Source: Conidiobolus incongruus B7586
Lineage: Eukaryota > Entomophthoromycota > Entomophthoromycetes > Entomophthorales > Conidiobolaceae
Direction: 5' to 3'
DNA length: 17,384 nt
Assembly (NCBI GenBank): GCA_000697335.1
Contig: JNEM01015175.1
Coordinates: 1 to 17,384 of the forward strand
Numbering within the stretch: position 1 is the first letter of the stretch; every line of letters starts with the position of its first letter. The notes beneath the pieces were generated by a model. It was given only the letters and a program-made list of their open reading frames with translations, was not told the DNA's origin and searched no databases. Shown one piece after another: positions 1 to 9,583 of this stretch. The position numbers and the translations under genes were made by a program.

Positions 1-2040
1 ATATTTTTAATGAATTATTAATATTAAATTTGAAAATATATAATTAACTATTTCTACAATGAGTTAAAATACCGTTTCCCAATATTTGGTTATAAAGCTA
101 TGTTTTATAATTAATATTTGTATTAATTAGTATTTATAAAACCAAATAATTTTTAATAATTAAGGTGATTTATATCTATTTAAATCTTAATTATTAACTG
201 AAATATTCTTTTATTTTATAATTTATATATTGTGGTCTAGTAATAAATGTTTTTGATTATTTATAATATAATAAAATTAAATAATAATTATAGATTAACA
301 AATAATATATTAATTCATATGAATAATATCATTTTATATTAAATTATGATAATATAAATAAATATATGGGAATTAGTGATGTGATTTTTATAAATTTTAA
401 TTGAAATTAGTCTAGTCAATATATAATTGACTGTTTGATATAAAATTTAAATAACAAACAAATTTAATATATAATTTAAAAATATTTTGTGAAAGTTTTA
501 AGAAATAATATACTAATGAATATTTACCAATTTAACATTAATATTTATTAAGCTTTAAGCTATATAATATCAATGGTATTAATGAAAAAAAAATGATTTA
601 ACATAATGATTTTTTAAATTGATATTTGGAAAATGCAATAATAAATAGTATTGAGGTTGGGTGTTACTAATACTGCATATGTGGCTCATTATCATTTTTT
701 CCGAAAAATGCTTTTTAAAAAATGTGAGGCAAAATAATTATTTGAGATGGCGTATGTAAAAACCTTTTCTATCAATTCCAGCTAACAAAATTTAAATTTA
801 AATAATTATAAAAATAATATGAAATAATGCTTCAATTATCAAATTGCTTTACAATATTCTGGATTTGGAGTATAAACACAAAATATTTTTCAAATTTTTT
901 ATTGGTTCAAAATAGGCATTTTTAAATATTGAATGATTTATTCAGCAATTTTACTTGTATAATAATTCAATATATTATTTATATACTTATAAATATAATG
1001 ATGAAATACAAAACTAAATATGTATTTGATTGTATACTCTTATAAATATTTTTATAAAATAAATCAGTATTAATTATATTTTGGTTTTGATATACATAGA
1101 AATTTGAAATTAATTAAAGTTACTAGCGATGTGTATACAATTTTTATCACTTTCACAATCTCTTGAAAACAATGGCTGTATAAATATATAAATCAGTTAA
1201 TATACTGAAAAAATGTGATTAAAAATTGTTATATTGTGTTTGAATTAAGTTTTTTTTCATTTTTGTAAAATGATTTTTAAAAATAGAGTAAAATTTAACA
1301 TCTAATATATCAATATAGCCAACTTCATAACTTCACGTTTTTAATATAAATTATTAAGCCCAAATCAACAATCGAATATATTTACTTGGTTTAATTTATA
1401 AAAAAGGCAATGAGAGCATCATATTAGCAAAATCAATGATCAAACGAGAAATTTAATGATAGTTTCCTTATGACCTTAATAAAAATCAAGTTTAATTCTA
1501 TTTATTTCTAATGTAATTTCAATTTCAATAAGCAAATCTTCCCAATAGCTTAAAGATTATACAACAATTTTGGTAGAATATAATTTATTCAAGAGTTTAT
1601 TTATGATATTTGTATAGAAATTCTCTCTAACAGCATTAGTTTGATGTGATATTAATTAATTTGAAACTTTCGTTAATTTAGTTGAATTTTTGTTTTTTTC
1701 CTTCAAATAATGATGATATATCTGTAGCCAATCAAATTGGTAAATATATATTACAATTTTTGATACTTAAAACAAAATAATAAAAGACTAAATCTTAGAA
1801 AAATAACATTAGTTCCATATATAGTACATGTATGCTAGTGAGTTTAAAAAATTTATTAGATATTTTAATCTTTCATATGTAAAAAAAATGATTATCATCA
1901 ATCTATTTAATTTAAATCTTCATTTACTTCCTAGATAATATTATTAAATATTTTACTAAATTTAATGAGTGAATTTAATCAAATATCTTGAAACATATAT
2001 CAAAAAGAATTGAATACGAATACGAATATTACTGTATTTA
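1..2040. other. AT-rich intergenic desert, no gene
   Basis: No frame is open for a credible length on either strand, and the base composition is uniformly very AT-rich (about 15-25% G+C in the lines I counted). The content is mostly short A/T runs and imperfect TA/ATT repeats. The only local structure I note is a small hairpin at 693-710 in a slightly less AT-rich patch (about 650-780). Replication-origin or scaffold-attachment sequences could lie here, but such AT-rich consensus motifs occur everywhere by chance, so I do not call any. Confidence 0.7.
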
Positions 2041-2437
2041 TCTATTTAATGCTTGTAATCACTAGTCTAAAGAGATCAATTAGAGTTTATACTATTCATC
2101 AAAATTGGGCAAAGTGAATAGAGGCAACGTTTCACATTTTTCCACTTATAAAGTAAAGCATCACAAAATAATGTTATCTTTACCTCCTAATTTAGTAATC
2201 GTAGTTTGATAGGAACTTAGAATGGATGATATCAACTTTAGAATCCGAGTGATATGCTCACTTCATCCAACTGAGGTGTAACCTGAAATTGGTTTTGAAT
2301 GGATAATTCCAGATTGATTAGAGAGAATATTTACGTCCCTTAAATCAAAGGTATAATTTCATATAGATCCAATTTCCATATAAATACCGTCATTGTCCAT
2401 CACACACATTTTACAGCATATCAATATAGTCATTATA
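2041..2437 (+). promoter_or_regulatory. Upstream region of the asparagine synthetase gene
   Basis: Composition rises to about 30-40% G+C over this stretch, as expected for a promoter in such an AT-rich genome. It contains a TATA box (2379-2386), a dyad AGTGA-TATGC-TCACT (2248-2262), GGATGA at 2224-2229 with its inverse TCATCC at 2263-2268, and a repeated GAATGGAT (2220-2227 and 2297-2304). I saw no perfect Gcn4-type TGASTCA site, which in baker's yeast mediates general amino-acid control of ASN genes. No upstream ATG lies between the TATA box and the start codon. Confidence 0.5.
2379..2386 (+). promoter_or_regulatory. TATA box of the asparagine synthetase gene
   Basis: Perfect TATAAATA, 52 bases before the ATG at 2438. 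Transcription starting 25-35 bases downstream would give a very short leader (about 20-30 nt) and would begin downstream of the in-frame TTG at 2393. This supports the ATG at 2438 as the start. Confidence 0.6.
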
Positions 2438-4181
2438 ATGTGTGGTATTTTTTGTATCTTAAACGTTCCCAACCACGATAACTCCTCTGCAGAACAAATC
2501 AGAAGAACTGCTTTAAGTCAGTCCAAGTTGATCCGTCACCGTGGTCCCGATTGGAGCGGTTGTGAAGTCGTCTACGACCCCCAGCACGAAAAGAACATTA
2601 AGCATATCTTCTGTCACGAACGTTTGGCTATTGTTGGTGTTGGTAAGCATTATTGTAATATTAATTAACTGTTAGACTAATTAGATCTCAGACAGTGGTG
2701 CCCAACCCTTGGTCGATGCTGAAAACACTATTATCTTATGTGTCAACGGTGAAATCTACAACCACCTTGAACTTAGAAAATTATTGCCTGAAGATACTGT
2801 TTACCAAACTCACTCTGATTGTGAAGTGATCATCCATTTATACAAGAAGTTTGGTGCTGATTTTGTCCATCAACTCAGAGGTATGTTCTCCTTTACTTTA
2901 TATGATAAGACCCAAGATAGATGGTTGGTTGCCAGAGACCCCATGGGTATCACCACCCTTTACCAAGGTTTTGATACCAAGAGCCCTAGCTCTTTATTTA
3001 TCGCTTCTGAAATGAAGTCACTCCAATCCTCTTGCGATAAGATCAGCGTCTTCCCTCCTGGTCACATTTTGGACTCTAAAGTTGGTGAACCCAAGCGCTA
3101 CTACAACCCCGAATGGTGGTTAGGAAACGATTTCAAGCCTACTGAAGCTCTTGACCTTAAAGCCCTTCGTGAATCCCTCGAACAATCTGTTCGTCGTCGT
3201 CTCATGACCGAAGTTCCCTATGGTGTCTTATTATCAGGTGGTTTAGATTCTAGTTTGATTGCCAGTATTGCTGTTAGAGAACTTGAGCGCGCTAAAGCTG
3301 ATCCTGAAGATGACAAGTCCAGTTACACTGGCTGGCCCACTCTCCACTCCTTCTCTGTTGGTCTTCCCAACGCTCCTGACTTGAAGGCTGCCAGAGAAGT
3401 TGCTAAATTCATTGGAACTCGTCACCACGAATTCACCTTCACCATTGAAGAAGGTCACGATGCCTTAAAAGATGTTATCTATCACTTGGAAACCTATGAC
3501 GTTACCACCATCCGTGCCAGTACCCCCATGTACTTATTAAGTCGTAAGATCAAGGCTATGGGTGTCAAGATGGTCTTAAGTGGTGAAGGTTCTGACGAAG
3601 TTTTTGGTGGTTACCTCTACTTCCATCAAGCTCCTGATGCCAAATCTTTCCACGACGAAACCGTCTCTCGTGTTTCCAAGCTTCACTTAGCTGATTGTTT
3701 GAGAGCTAACAAGAGTACTATGGCCTGGGGTTTGGAAGCTCGTGTCCCCTTCTTGGATGTTGACTTCCTCGACCTTGCTATGAAGCTCGATCCTGAAGAA
3801 AAGGTTATCAAACCTGGTAGAATTGAAAAGTACATCTTACGTAAGGCTTTCGATGACAAAGAAACTCCCTACCTCCCTGAACATATCCTTTGGCGCCAAA
3901 AGGAACAATTCTCAGACGGTGTTGGTTACAGCTGGATTGATTCTCTCAGAGACAGAGCTGAAATCGAAGTCACCGACGAAGAATTCGCCACTGCCGCTCA
4001 AAGATGGCCCGTTGACACTCCCGATACCAAAGAAGCCTTCTGGTACAGATCTCTCTTTGACGAATTATTCCCCAACCCTGCTGCTGCCACAACAGTTGAA
4101 AGATGGATCCCCCGTAAAGACTGGGGTTGTTCTACAGATCCTTCTGGTAGAGCTCAAAAAGTTCACGAACAAGCTTACTAA
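2438..4181 (+). CDS. ASN1: Asparagine synthetase, glutamine-hydrolysing; two exons
   Basis: Converts aspartate, glutamine and ATP to asparagine, glutamate, AMP and PPi in the cytosol. Coding segments are 2438-2642 and 2692-4181, giving 564 residues, close to the 572 of baker's yeast Asn1. The N-terminal Ntn glutaminase domain begins Met-Cys-Gly-Ile-Phe; Met removal exposes Cys2 as the nucleophile, which fixes the start at 2438. Also visible are RHRGPD (33-38), NGEIYNH (87-93) and SDCE (110-113) of the glutamine pocket. The C-terminal synthetase domain has the ATP-pyrophosphatase loop SGGLDSS (250-256), SGEGSDE (365-371) and LEARVPF (416-422). All expected catalytic residues are present and the frame is unbroken, so I expect an active enzyme. 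Codons are much richer in G+C than the surroundings, with C/T-ending preference, which suggests high expression. I am very sure of the family; the symbol follows yeast usage. Confidence 0.97.
2643..2691 (+). other. ASN1: 49-nt spliceosomal intron in the asparagine synthetase gene
   Basis: Donor GTAAGC at 2643, acceptor CTCAG ending at 2691, and a plausible branch site GACTAAT at 2675-2681 about 11-13 bases before the acceptor. It interrupts codon 69 (G|AC, Asp) inside the conserved VGVDSGAQP block. Removing it restores the family sequence exactly, whereas read-through meets a stop within nine codons. It is short and near the 5' end, as in intron-poor fungal genomes. Confidence 0.93.
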
Positions 4182-4390
4182 ATCTCAAGTATATAAATTG
4201 ATTTACCAAGTACTCATATATAAAGAACAAATCATTCAATCACAATATCAGTTTAACTTAATATATAGATTTTAAAATATTGTAGGTAATATTTAAAATA
4301 TTTGATATATAGGTATTATTATTGATTTCATTATTAAATTCGATACATTTATTCAAAACGATATGCATATAATTTAATTTTCACAAACTG
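4182..4390. other. 3' flank of the asparagine synthetase gene
   Basis: AT-rich sequence after the TAA stop with several TATATA/TATATAAA stretches (for example near 4215-4221) of the kind that act as yeast 3'-end efficiency elements. A precise poly(A) site cannot be fixed, because such motifs are common in this composition. Confidence 0.35.
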
Positions 4391-4640
4391 ATAACAGTTC
4401 TAATTTTACCAAAAGAGGCTACATACCCATAACCATGGCACAAACTAACGAGGACAGTATTCCCTTGATGATGTTATTCCATCAAATTTGCCCAAGTCCC
4501 CAATCTCTATCTCGGGACAGAACTTTCTAATTATTTTCAATCCTCTCTAATCTTCATTCCTGAGAACTTGTCCAATTTGAGTAACATTAGTCGGGTGAAT
4601 TCAAATACTCTTTATTCAAATTGATCCATTTCTTTGAATT
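4391..4640. other. Unassigned G+C-richer island with a 31-codon ORF
   Basis: About 250 bases at 35-42% G+C stand out between deserts of about 10-15%. On the + strand a 31-codon ORF (4435-4530) starts in a favourable context, ACCATGG, and begins MAQTNEDS. Another + frame is open for about 50 codons (roughly 4470-4620) without an ATG. Reverse-strand frames contain several stops. I recognise no protein or RNA family. It could be a small gene, a non-coding RNA, the remains of a decayed gene, or an extended 3' regulatory region. Confidence 0.3.
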
Positions 4641-6830
4641 TGTAATCTTTACATCAAAATTTTATTAAAATATTAATTATTATTGTAATTTATTAATAAT
4701 ATTTTGGTAATTTTTATAATCTTCAATATATTTTTTTAAACCAATCAATATTTATTTTAAATTTTAACATTAATTTTAACTTCACTATTTTACTAATTAA
4801 TTTTTTTTTGAATTAATTAATATTATAAATAATAATTTAATTTTTAGTTCAATTATTTATAATATTGATCTAATTATTAACATTTAATAAAAAATTATTA
4901 TTAATTTTATAAAAATAAGAATATTTTTGCATTGATTATATATATATATATATATTTCTATTCTAAAAATCAAGCTCACAATCAAATTTTCATTAAATCA
5001 TAAACTTAATAATATTAAATTAATTAATTTAAAGTGAAAATATCAATATTAATGATGGATTCAAATGATCTCATATATGCCAAACTTGTCAATTTTTTAA
5101 TAATATATTGATTTTTAGAGCAAATTAAAATATTGTTATATTAATTACTTTCAGATTAAGTATTTAATGCTATTGGTCATATATAAAATATAAGAAAAAA
5201 AATAAATTATTTATAATTTTATTTTTAAATCATTGAAATTATTTACAAAATAAGAATTATTTTAATATTTAGATAGTAAACATTATAATATGGCAATGTA
5301 TTTGTGAAGTTGAGAAAAATTATAACCAAAACCGCTTAATAAACAGTATATAATGACTGGTTATTTATTGTATAATTCATATTATTGAAATGAATATGTA
5401 GACCATTACATTGTGCTAATGATTTACAATTAAACATAAATAGGAATTAATTATACCAAAATTCAAAATTAAAAATGATTAATTTTCACATTAATGTTTA
5501 AAAAATATTTGTTTATTTATATTGACCATTATTATATAATGAAAGATGAACAATCTCAAATTATTAATAAATTTTATTTATAAATTATATTTAAGTTTTA
5601 AATAATGAATTATAATATATTTTATATATTTAGTTATTATTTATTTTGATATATATTCAATTAATTTCAATTTTCATTTTAAATAAATATTATTCGCTAA
5701 TAATAGACTAAATCCAATATACCATTCCATTTTTTTTCAAGAATAAATACTTATAAGTTAAAAATATATTAAAAAATCATAAATTGGATAAATTTTTTAA
5801 TTATTAAAACAATTTTTATCTCCATTTTACAAAATATGATATTTATAAATTGAATACTATTAAATAAATTGGGAAATTTGGTTACAGTTTAATACTATAA
5901 TAATTTTATAAAATTGAATAAACTATGGTTAATATTGGTTAATAATATATGAAGCAATAATTAATAAATTATTTATTATATTGATTAAAACATGTTAAAA
6001 GTTATTTTAATATTATCATCCTTTCAATATTAAAATGTTTATTATTAAATTAATAATAACGTTAAACCATTATCAAATCATTTATCAGAGTTATATATTT
6101 TCATTAAATATTGTTTTTAATTTGTAATAATATTTTAAATATAACTATATCAAAGCTATTTCCAATATTAATAACATAAATTAATTAACCCATAATAGCA
6201 TTTGATATAAAACTTAACTACTGCCAAGATTTAAAAGTACTAGTGGTAGAATCTATTGTCGAGTATACTCTTACAATTTTTAAAATTAATTGCCTTTTAA
6301 ATCCTATTAAAACTCTTAGAGTTCTAATATGATATAATGATTCTAATCATAAAAAATATCATCAAATATATTTAACTATAATTAAAATGAATTCAAAACT
6401 TAAGCAATCTAGAATACATAATTTATCTATTTAGAATACTTCAAAAATATAATAAGGATTAGATATTATAGGAATATCTTGTATTGGGTATAAAGATTGA
6501 TAAGATTCATTATATTGATATATATTAATTCATTATAATATTATTAATAGATGATTTAAATTGGATATTGATTATTAATTAATAGATATATAAATTAATC
6601 TATTATCAAAACTTCATTTATCAAATAGTAAATTCTTAATAATAAAATATGAAATTGAGGTATTAATTCAACTTACCAATCTAAGTAAATGAATATTACA
6701 TTCCTCTAATAATTTGAAACATCGTAAATTATTTGTTAGTTTGAAAATTGAACATTAACCCAATTTTAGTAATCTTTAAAAACTTTGTAATTAATTATAA
6801 ATTTTAGTTAAATTTTTTAACTAATACATC
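4641..6830. other. AT-rich intergenic desert, no gene
   Basis: Extremely AT-rich (about 10-15% G+C). It contains a (TA)n run of 19 nt at 4937-4955 and many ATT/TAA repeats, and no ORF worth calling. I see no recognisable RNA gene or mobile element. Confidence 0.7.
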
Positions 6831-6836
6831 ATATAC

Positions 6837-6845
6837 TATATATAA
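6837..6845 (+). promoter_or_regulatory. TATA-like element of the membrane-protein gene
   Basis: TATATATAA lies 39 bases before the ATG at 6876. If it is used, the leader would be only a few nucleotides to about 10. In this composition a TATA match alone is weak evidence; its position just before a long ORF is what raises it. Confidence 0.4.
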
Positions 6846-6875
6846 GTGAAAGTTTTGTGTTTTAATTATGATTAA

Positions 6876-8297
6876 ATGAACTATACTATCCAAGGTATTA
6901 ATAACAGTATTGAGGTTTATCATGCATTGCATTCGGACGATCAGCTTTTACAGTTTTTGAATCAGTTGAAGACTTGGTTAGATGTCACTTTCAGTGGGGG
7001 GTCTTTAGTATTCAATATATTTTTACTCATCTTTATGAAGTTGAAAGCGCGTTTCGATAGACTGTCAAATAGTCGTGAAGTATCTGATGATGATGATGAG
7101 AATGGTGATCAGATAACAGATGGTGAAAAGCATTTGAACAAGTGTATCTTCTGGAATGGTAGTGTATCGGGTTTAGTTAACATCATTATACCATCAATTC
7201 AAAAACTACCGGTTAATCATCGTATTTTCAAATATATCAATACTACATTTCGACCCAATTTTAATCAACTAATAGTGAATATCAATTTCAACTTAATTCT
7301 GATATTAAATCTTGTAAAATATCAATTTAAAAACAAGTTAAAAGTAATGGGATATGGTATGGTGAGTTGTATATCTGTGGGAAGTGTTTTATCATTTATT
7401 TTAAATTTCATTTGGGATCCTATAAGTACTAATTGGTTGAATATTTTTAATTTTATAGTTTTAAAATTCAGTCTATTCGGTATTTTAACTTATCAGTTTG
7501 CTAATTTGTTGATTGGACTCAATAAAGAATATGGTAATAATGCTAGGGAGAGATCTAACAATCACGATACGAGTAGGGATGGGAAAAGGTGGAATAGTGC
7601 TAGTGATTCTGTAACTATCAGAAGTGAAAGAATTTTTAAGGATCGAGAGCTTACACTAGTTAATGAAATATATCAGAATGAAAAAGACTACGGTTTAGAC
7701 TCAGACTCAAAAACAGACACTCTTAAGGAGGAACCACAACAGGAATGGAAAAATGGTCACCGACTGAAAAGAAAGTATAATTTCAACTACAATATTATAG
7801 AACTCAATATTAATAATGTCACAAATTCCTCGAGTACGGTCAGTGAAGAACAAATGAAAGAAATCCAAACTAGTCGAAATAGTCAAGATCGAATCGAAAT
7901 GGATACAGAAATTTCCAGAGATGATATTGCAATTAATAACTACGCGTCAACCTCTCAAATATCTCGCACAGCTCAAAATCAATTCAACTTGCAAAGTTAT
8001 ATCCCCAACGAAATTAAAATTTTTATGAAATCATGTCCTACATTATCACTGACCTTAGGAACTCTAATCATGTCAAATTTACCAGTTGCATTCAATTTCA
8101 TCCGCAAGCGAATTAAATTCAAGTATTTGGACTATGTTCAAGATCTCATAACTGAAGTACTGCCTATTTTGATGAATTTTATCCAGATCTTTTTCCCAAT
8201 ATTGCTTAATTTGAAATATTTTAAATTACCTATTAAATGGAGAAAGAATAATCTTGGAAATTTGAGAGTTGGTAAGAGTGATGAAGAAAGTAAATGA
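6876..8297 (+). CDS. Unrecognised multi-pass membrane protein, 473 aa
   Basis: I do not recognise the family. Hydrophobic stretches are at about residues 41-56, 131-148, 160-180, 185-213, 387-408 and 425-447, suggesting four to six membrane passes in two groups: an N-terminal set and a C-terminal pair. Between them, about 218-380 is a charged, Asn/Ser-rich, probably disordered loop. An acidic run DDDDE lies at 71-75. No cleavable signal peptide is apparent, since the first 30 residues are polar. The N-terminal segment has GGSLVFNIFLLIF, and the C-terminus is basic then acidic. The ORF is intact and single-exon, and far more AT-rich than the metabolic genes, consistent with low expression. An ATG at 6868 opens a three-codon ORF whose TGA overlaps this start (ATGA). 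A possible AATAAA signal lies at 8318-8323, about 20 bases after the stop. It is probably a real gene because a 1.4-kb open frame is not expected here by chance. Confidence 0.85.
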   Translation: MNYTIQGINNSIEVYHALHSDDQLLQFLNQLKTWLDVTFSGGSLVFNIFLLIFMKLKARFDRLSNSREVSDDDDENGDQITDGEKHLNKCIFWNGSVSGLVNIIIPSIQKLPVNHRIFKYINTTFRPNFNQLIVNINFNLILILNLVKYQFKNKLKVMGYGMVSCISVGSVLSFILNFIWDPISTNWLNIFNFIVLKFSLFGILTYQFANLLIGLNKEYGNNARERSNNHDTSRDGKRWNSASDSVTIRSERIFKDRELTLVNEIYQNEKDYGLDSDSKTDTLKEEPQQEWKNGHRLKRKYNFNYNIIELNINNVTNSSSTVSEEQMKEIQTSRNSQDRIEMDTEISRDDIAINNYASTSQISRTAQNQFNLQSYIPNEIKIFMKSCPTLSLTLGTLIMSNLPVAFNFIRKRIKFKYLDYVQDLITEVLPILMNFIQIFFPILLNLKYFKLPIKWRKNNLGNLRVGKSDEESK

Positions 8298-8595
8298 CAT
8301 TGAATTATTACATATAAAATAAAAGAATTATTTATTATATTATATTATTAATATTTTTTTAGTTATAATTAATTTAAATTTTACATTAATTTTAAATTAA
8401 ATAATAAATAAAAAATAATAATAATCCCATAATAATTTAAAATGTTAAATAAATCGATTAATACTAAGTTATGAGTAAATTCTATTAAATTTAAAAAATG
8501 CATTATTCAATTATCAAACCCTCAATTTACATAAAATATTATTAACAATAATTTCAACATTTAATTACTAATAATTATTAATTTTGACATATATA
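8298..8595. other. Short AT-rich intergenic spacer
   Basis: Separates two same-strand genes. It holds a possible poly(A) signal AATAAA (8318-8323) for the upstream gene and long A/T tracts. I see no gene or conserved-looking element before the TATA-like run at 8596. Confidence 0.55.
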
Positions 8596-8605
8596 TATAT
8601 AAATA
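8596..8605 (+). promoter_or_regulatory. TATA-like element close to the start of the 8615 gene
   Basis: TATATAAATA at the end of an (AT)n tract, only 10 bases before the ATG at 8615 and 58 bases before the next in-frame ATG at 8663. The spacing at the asparagine synthetase gene is 52 bases. If this TATA works in the same way, 8663 would be the first codon in the mRNA. Confidence 0.35.
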
Positions 8606-8614
8606 CTATAATTC

Positions 8615-9583
8615 ATGGATACAGATACACAAGAGAAACATCATAATGACAATGATGGTGAAATGGTTTTAGACTTGTTACAACCTGAAGACGTCGAATT
8701 TCTTGAACAACAAACTGAAAATAATACCAATAATTCAACAAATACGAATACAGTTACAAATACCCAGGTGCCTCATCCCCAACTGGTTTCTAACATGTCT
8801 TCGATAGCTCCTACGAATGGACTTAACCATACTCAAACTACTCCCAACTTTGTTCCGTTGGGTACTTTAATTATGTATGATGAAAGAGATCATAATGACG
8901 GAACTGTAAGCTGTCAACTTCAGTATAAACTGCCACTTGCGAATGTCCTTGAGGTTATCGGGTCACCCACGCTATCTGGTTTCGATCTGCCGTCATTCCA
9001 CCACTGGACAATCAAGTTTCGCAAGCAACTCACCAACCTTAACGTATCAATATGGTTCAAGGGCGGCCACAACCTTGGACTCAAGATCAACTTATTCACC
9101 CCCAAGCCGGATATCGACTTGAACAGACAACTTGGACCCGATCAATGCGATTTGCTATTCTCTTGCAGCTACACTCCCAACCAATACATCAAACACCAAG
9201 GCATCTGGTTCACCGTAACCTCAGGCATTGAAAACTGGAGCAAAAAGCTGATGAACCTTGTCGACAACTACAAAGACCGTGAAGGCGAGCCCGTGATGGT
9301 AATTCTAGTCGCTGATATACGCTTCACTAGGGATAGTGCTTGGGACGCCAACATCGCTGAAATTCACGCACAAAGGCACAAGAGCGCTAACCAGCTCTCA
9401 GAAACTCCAAAAAAGGAAAATATTGAAGATTCTGAAACCAAAATGGATGTTGATAACGACCTTAAAGAAGATAATGCTGAGACTAGTGAAGTATCGGCAT
9501 CTAGTACCCAGCTGAAAGAGTTCGATTTAAGTAAATTACCTGATCCTGAAGAGATTAACGATCCTATGGATACAAGTGATTAA
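8615..9583 (+). CDS. Unrecognised soluble protein with Asn/Thr-rich N-tail and acidic C-tail, 322 aa
   Basis: I do not recognise the family. Residues 1-80 are low-complexity (Asn/Thr-rich, about 36-50, after an acidic start). About 81-255 looks like a folded domain with alternating strands and conserved-looking aromatics: HHWTIKF (129-135), WFKGGHN (147-153), IWFTV (197-201), ENWSKKL (206-212) and VADIRF (232-237). 256-322 is acidic and disordered, ending EINDPMDTSD. There are no membrane segments and no signal peptide. The strand pattern, with W...F...GG...L and a late W followed by a VADIRF-type final strand, faintly recalls MATH/TRAF-like beta-sandwiches, but I would not name it so without a profile search. 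The core (about 8930-9390) is near 50% G+C while both tails are about 25-35%. The start could instead be Met17 at 8663 (AAATGG context). The frame is intact and single-exon. Confidence 0.85.
   Translation: MDTDTQEKHHNDNDGEMVLDLLQPEDVEFLEQQTENNTNNSTNTNTVTNTQVPHPQLVSNMSSIAPTNGLNHTQTTPNFVPLGTLIMYDERDHNDGTVSCQLQYKLPLANVLEVIGSPTLSGFDLPSFHHWTIKFRKQLTNLNVSIWFKGGHNLGLKINLFTPKPDIDLNRQLGPDQCDLLFSCSYTPNQYIKHQGIWFTVTSGIENWSKKLMNLVDNYKDREGEPVMVILVADIRFTRDSAWDANIAEIHAQRHKSANQLSETPKKENIEDSETKMDVDNDLKEDNAETSEVSASSTQLKEFDLSKLPDPEEINDPMDTSD

Noticed and set aside
1-2040. Candidate replication origins, centromere or CRISPR in the deserts
   Set aside because: AT-rich consensus matches are everywhere at this composition, and no regular spaced repeats of CRISPR type are present anywhere in the window.
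2393-2437. In-frame N-terminal extension of asparagine synthetase starting at a TTG
   Set aside because: It has no ATG, lies at or upstream of the likely transcription start, and would bury the Cys2 nucleophile that must be N-terminal.
3243-3458. 71-codon minus-strand ORF
   Set aside because: Lies wholly antisense to the conserved synthetase domain; a shadow frame.
3823-4275. 150-codon + strand ORF overlapping the end of asparagine synthetase
   Set aside because: Runs in another frame of a strongly conserved gene, and its tail reads into AT-rich 3' flank; its Lys/Leu/Pro-rich composition is what a shadow frame gives.
6225-6262. Possible tRNA D-arm (AGTGGTAGAATC flanked by AGATT/AATCT)
   Set aside because: No B-box or pairing acceptor follows at a workable distance.
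8920-9122. Two 61-codon ORFs, one on each strand, inside the 8615 gene
   Set aside because: Both fall in the G+C-rich core of the longer ORF, where stops are rarer in every frame.
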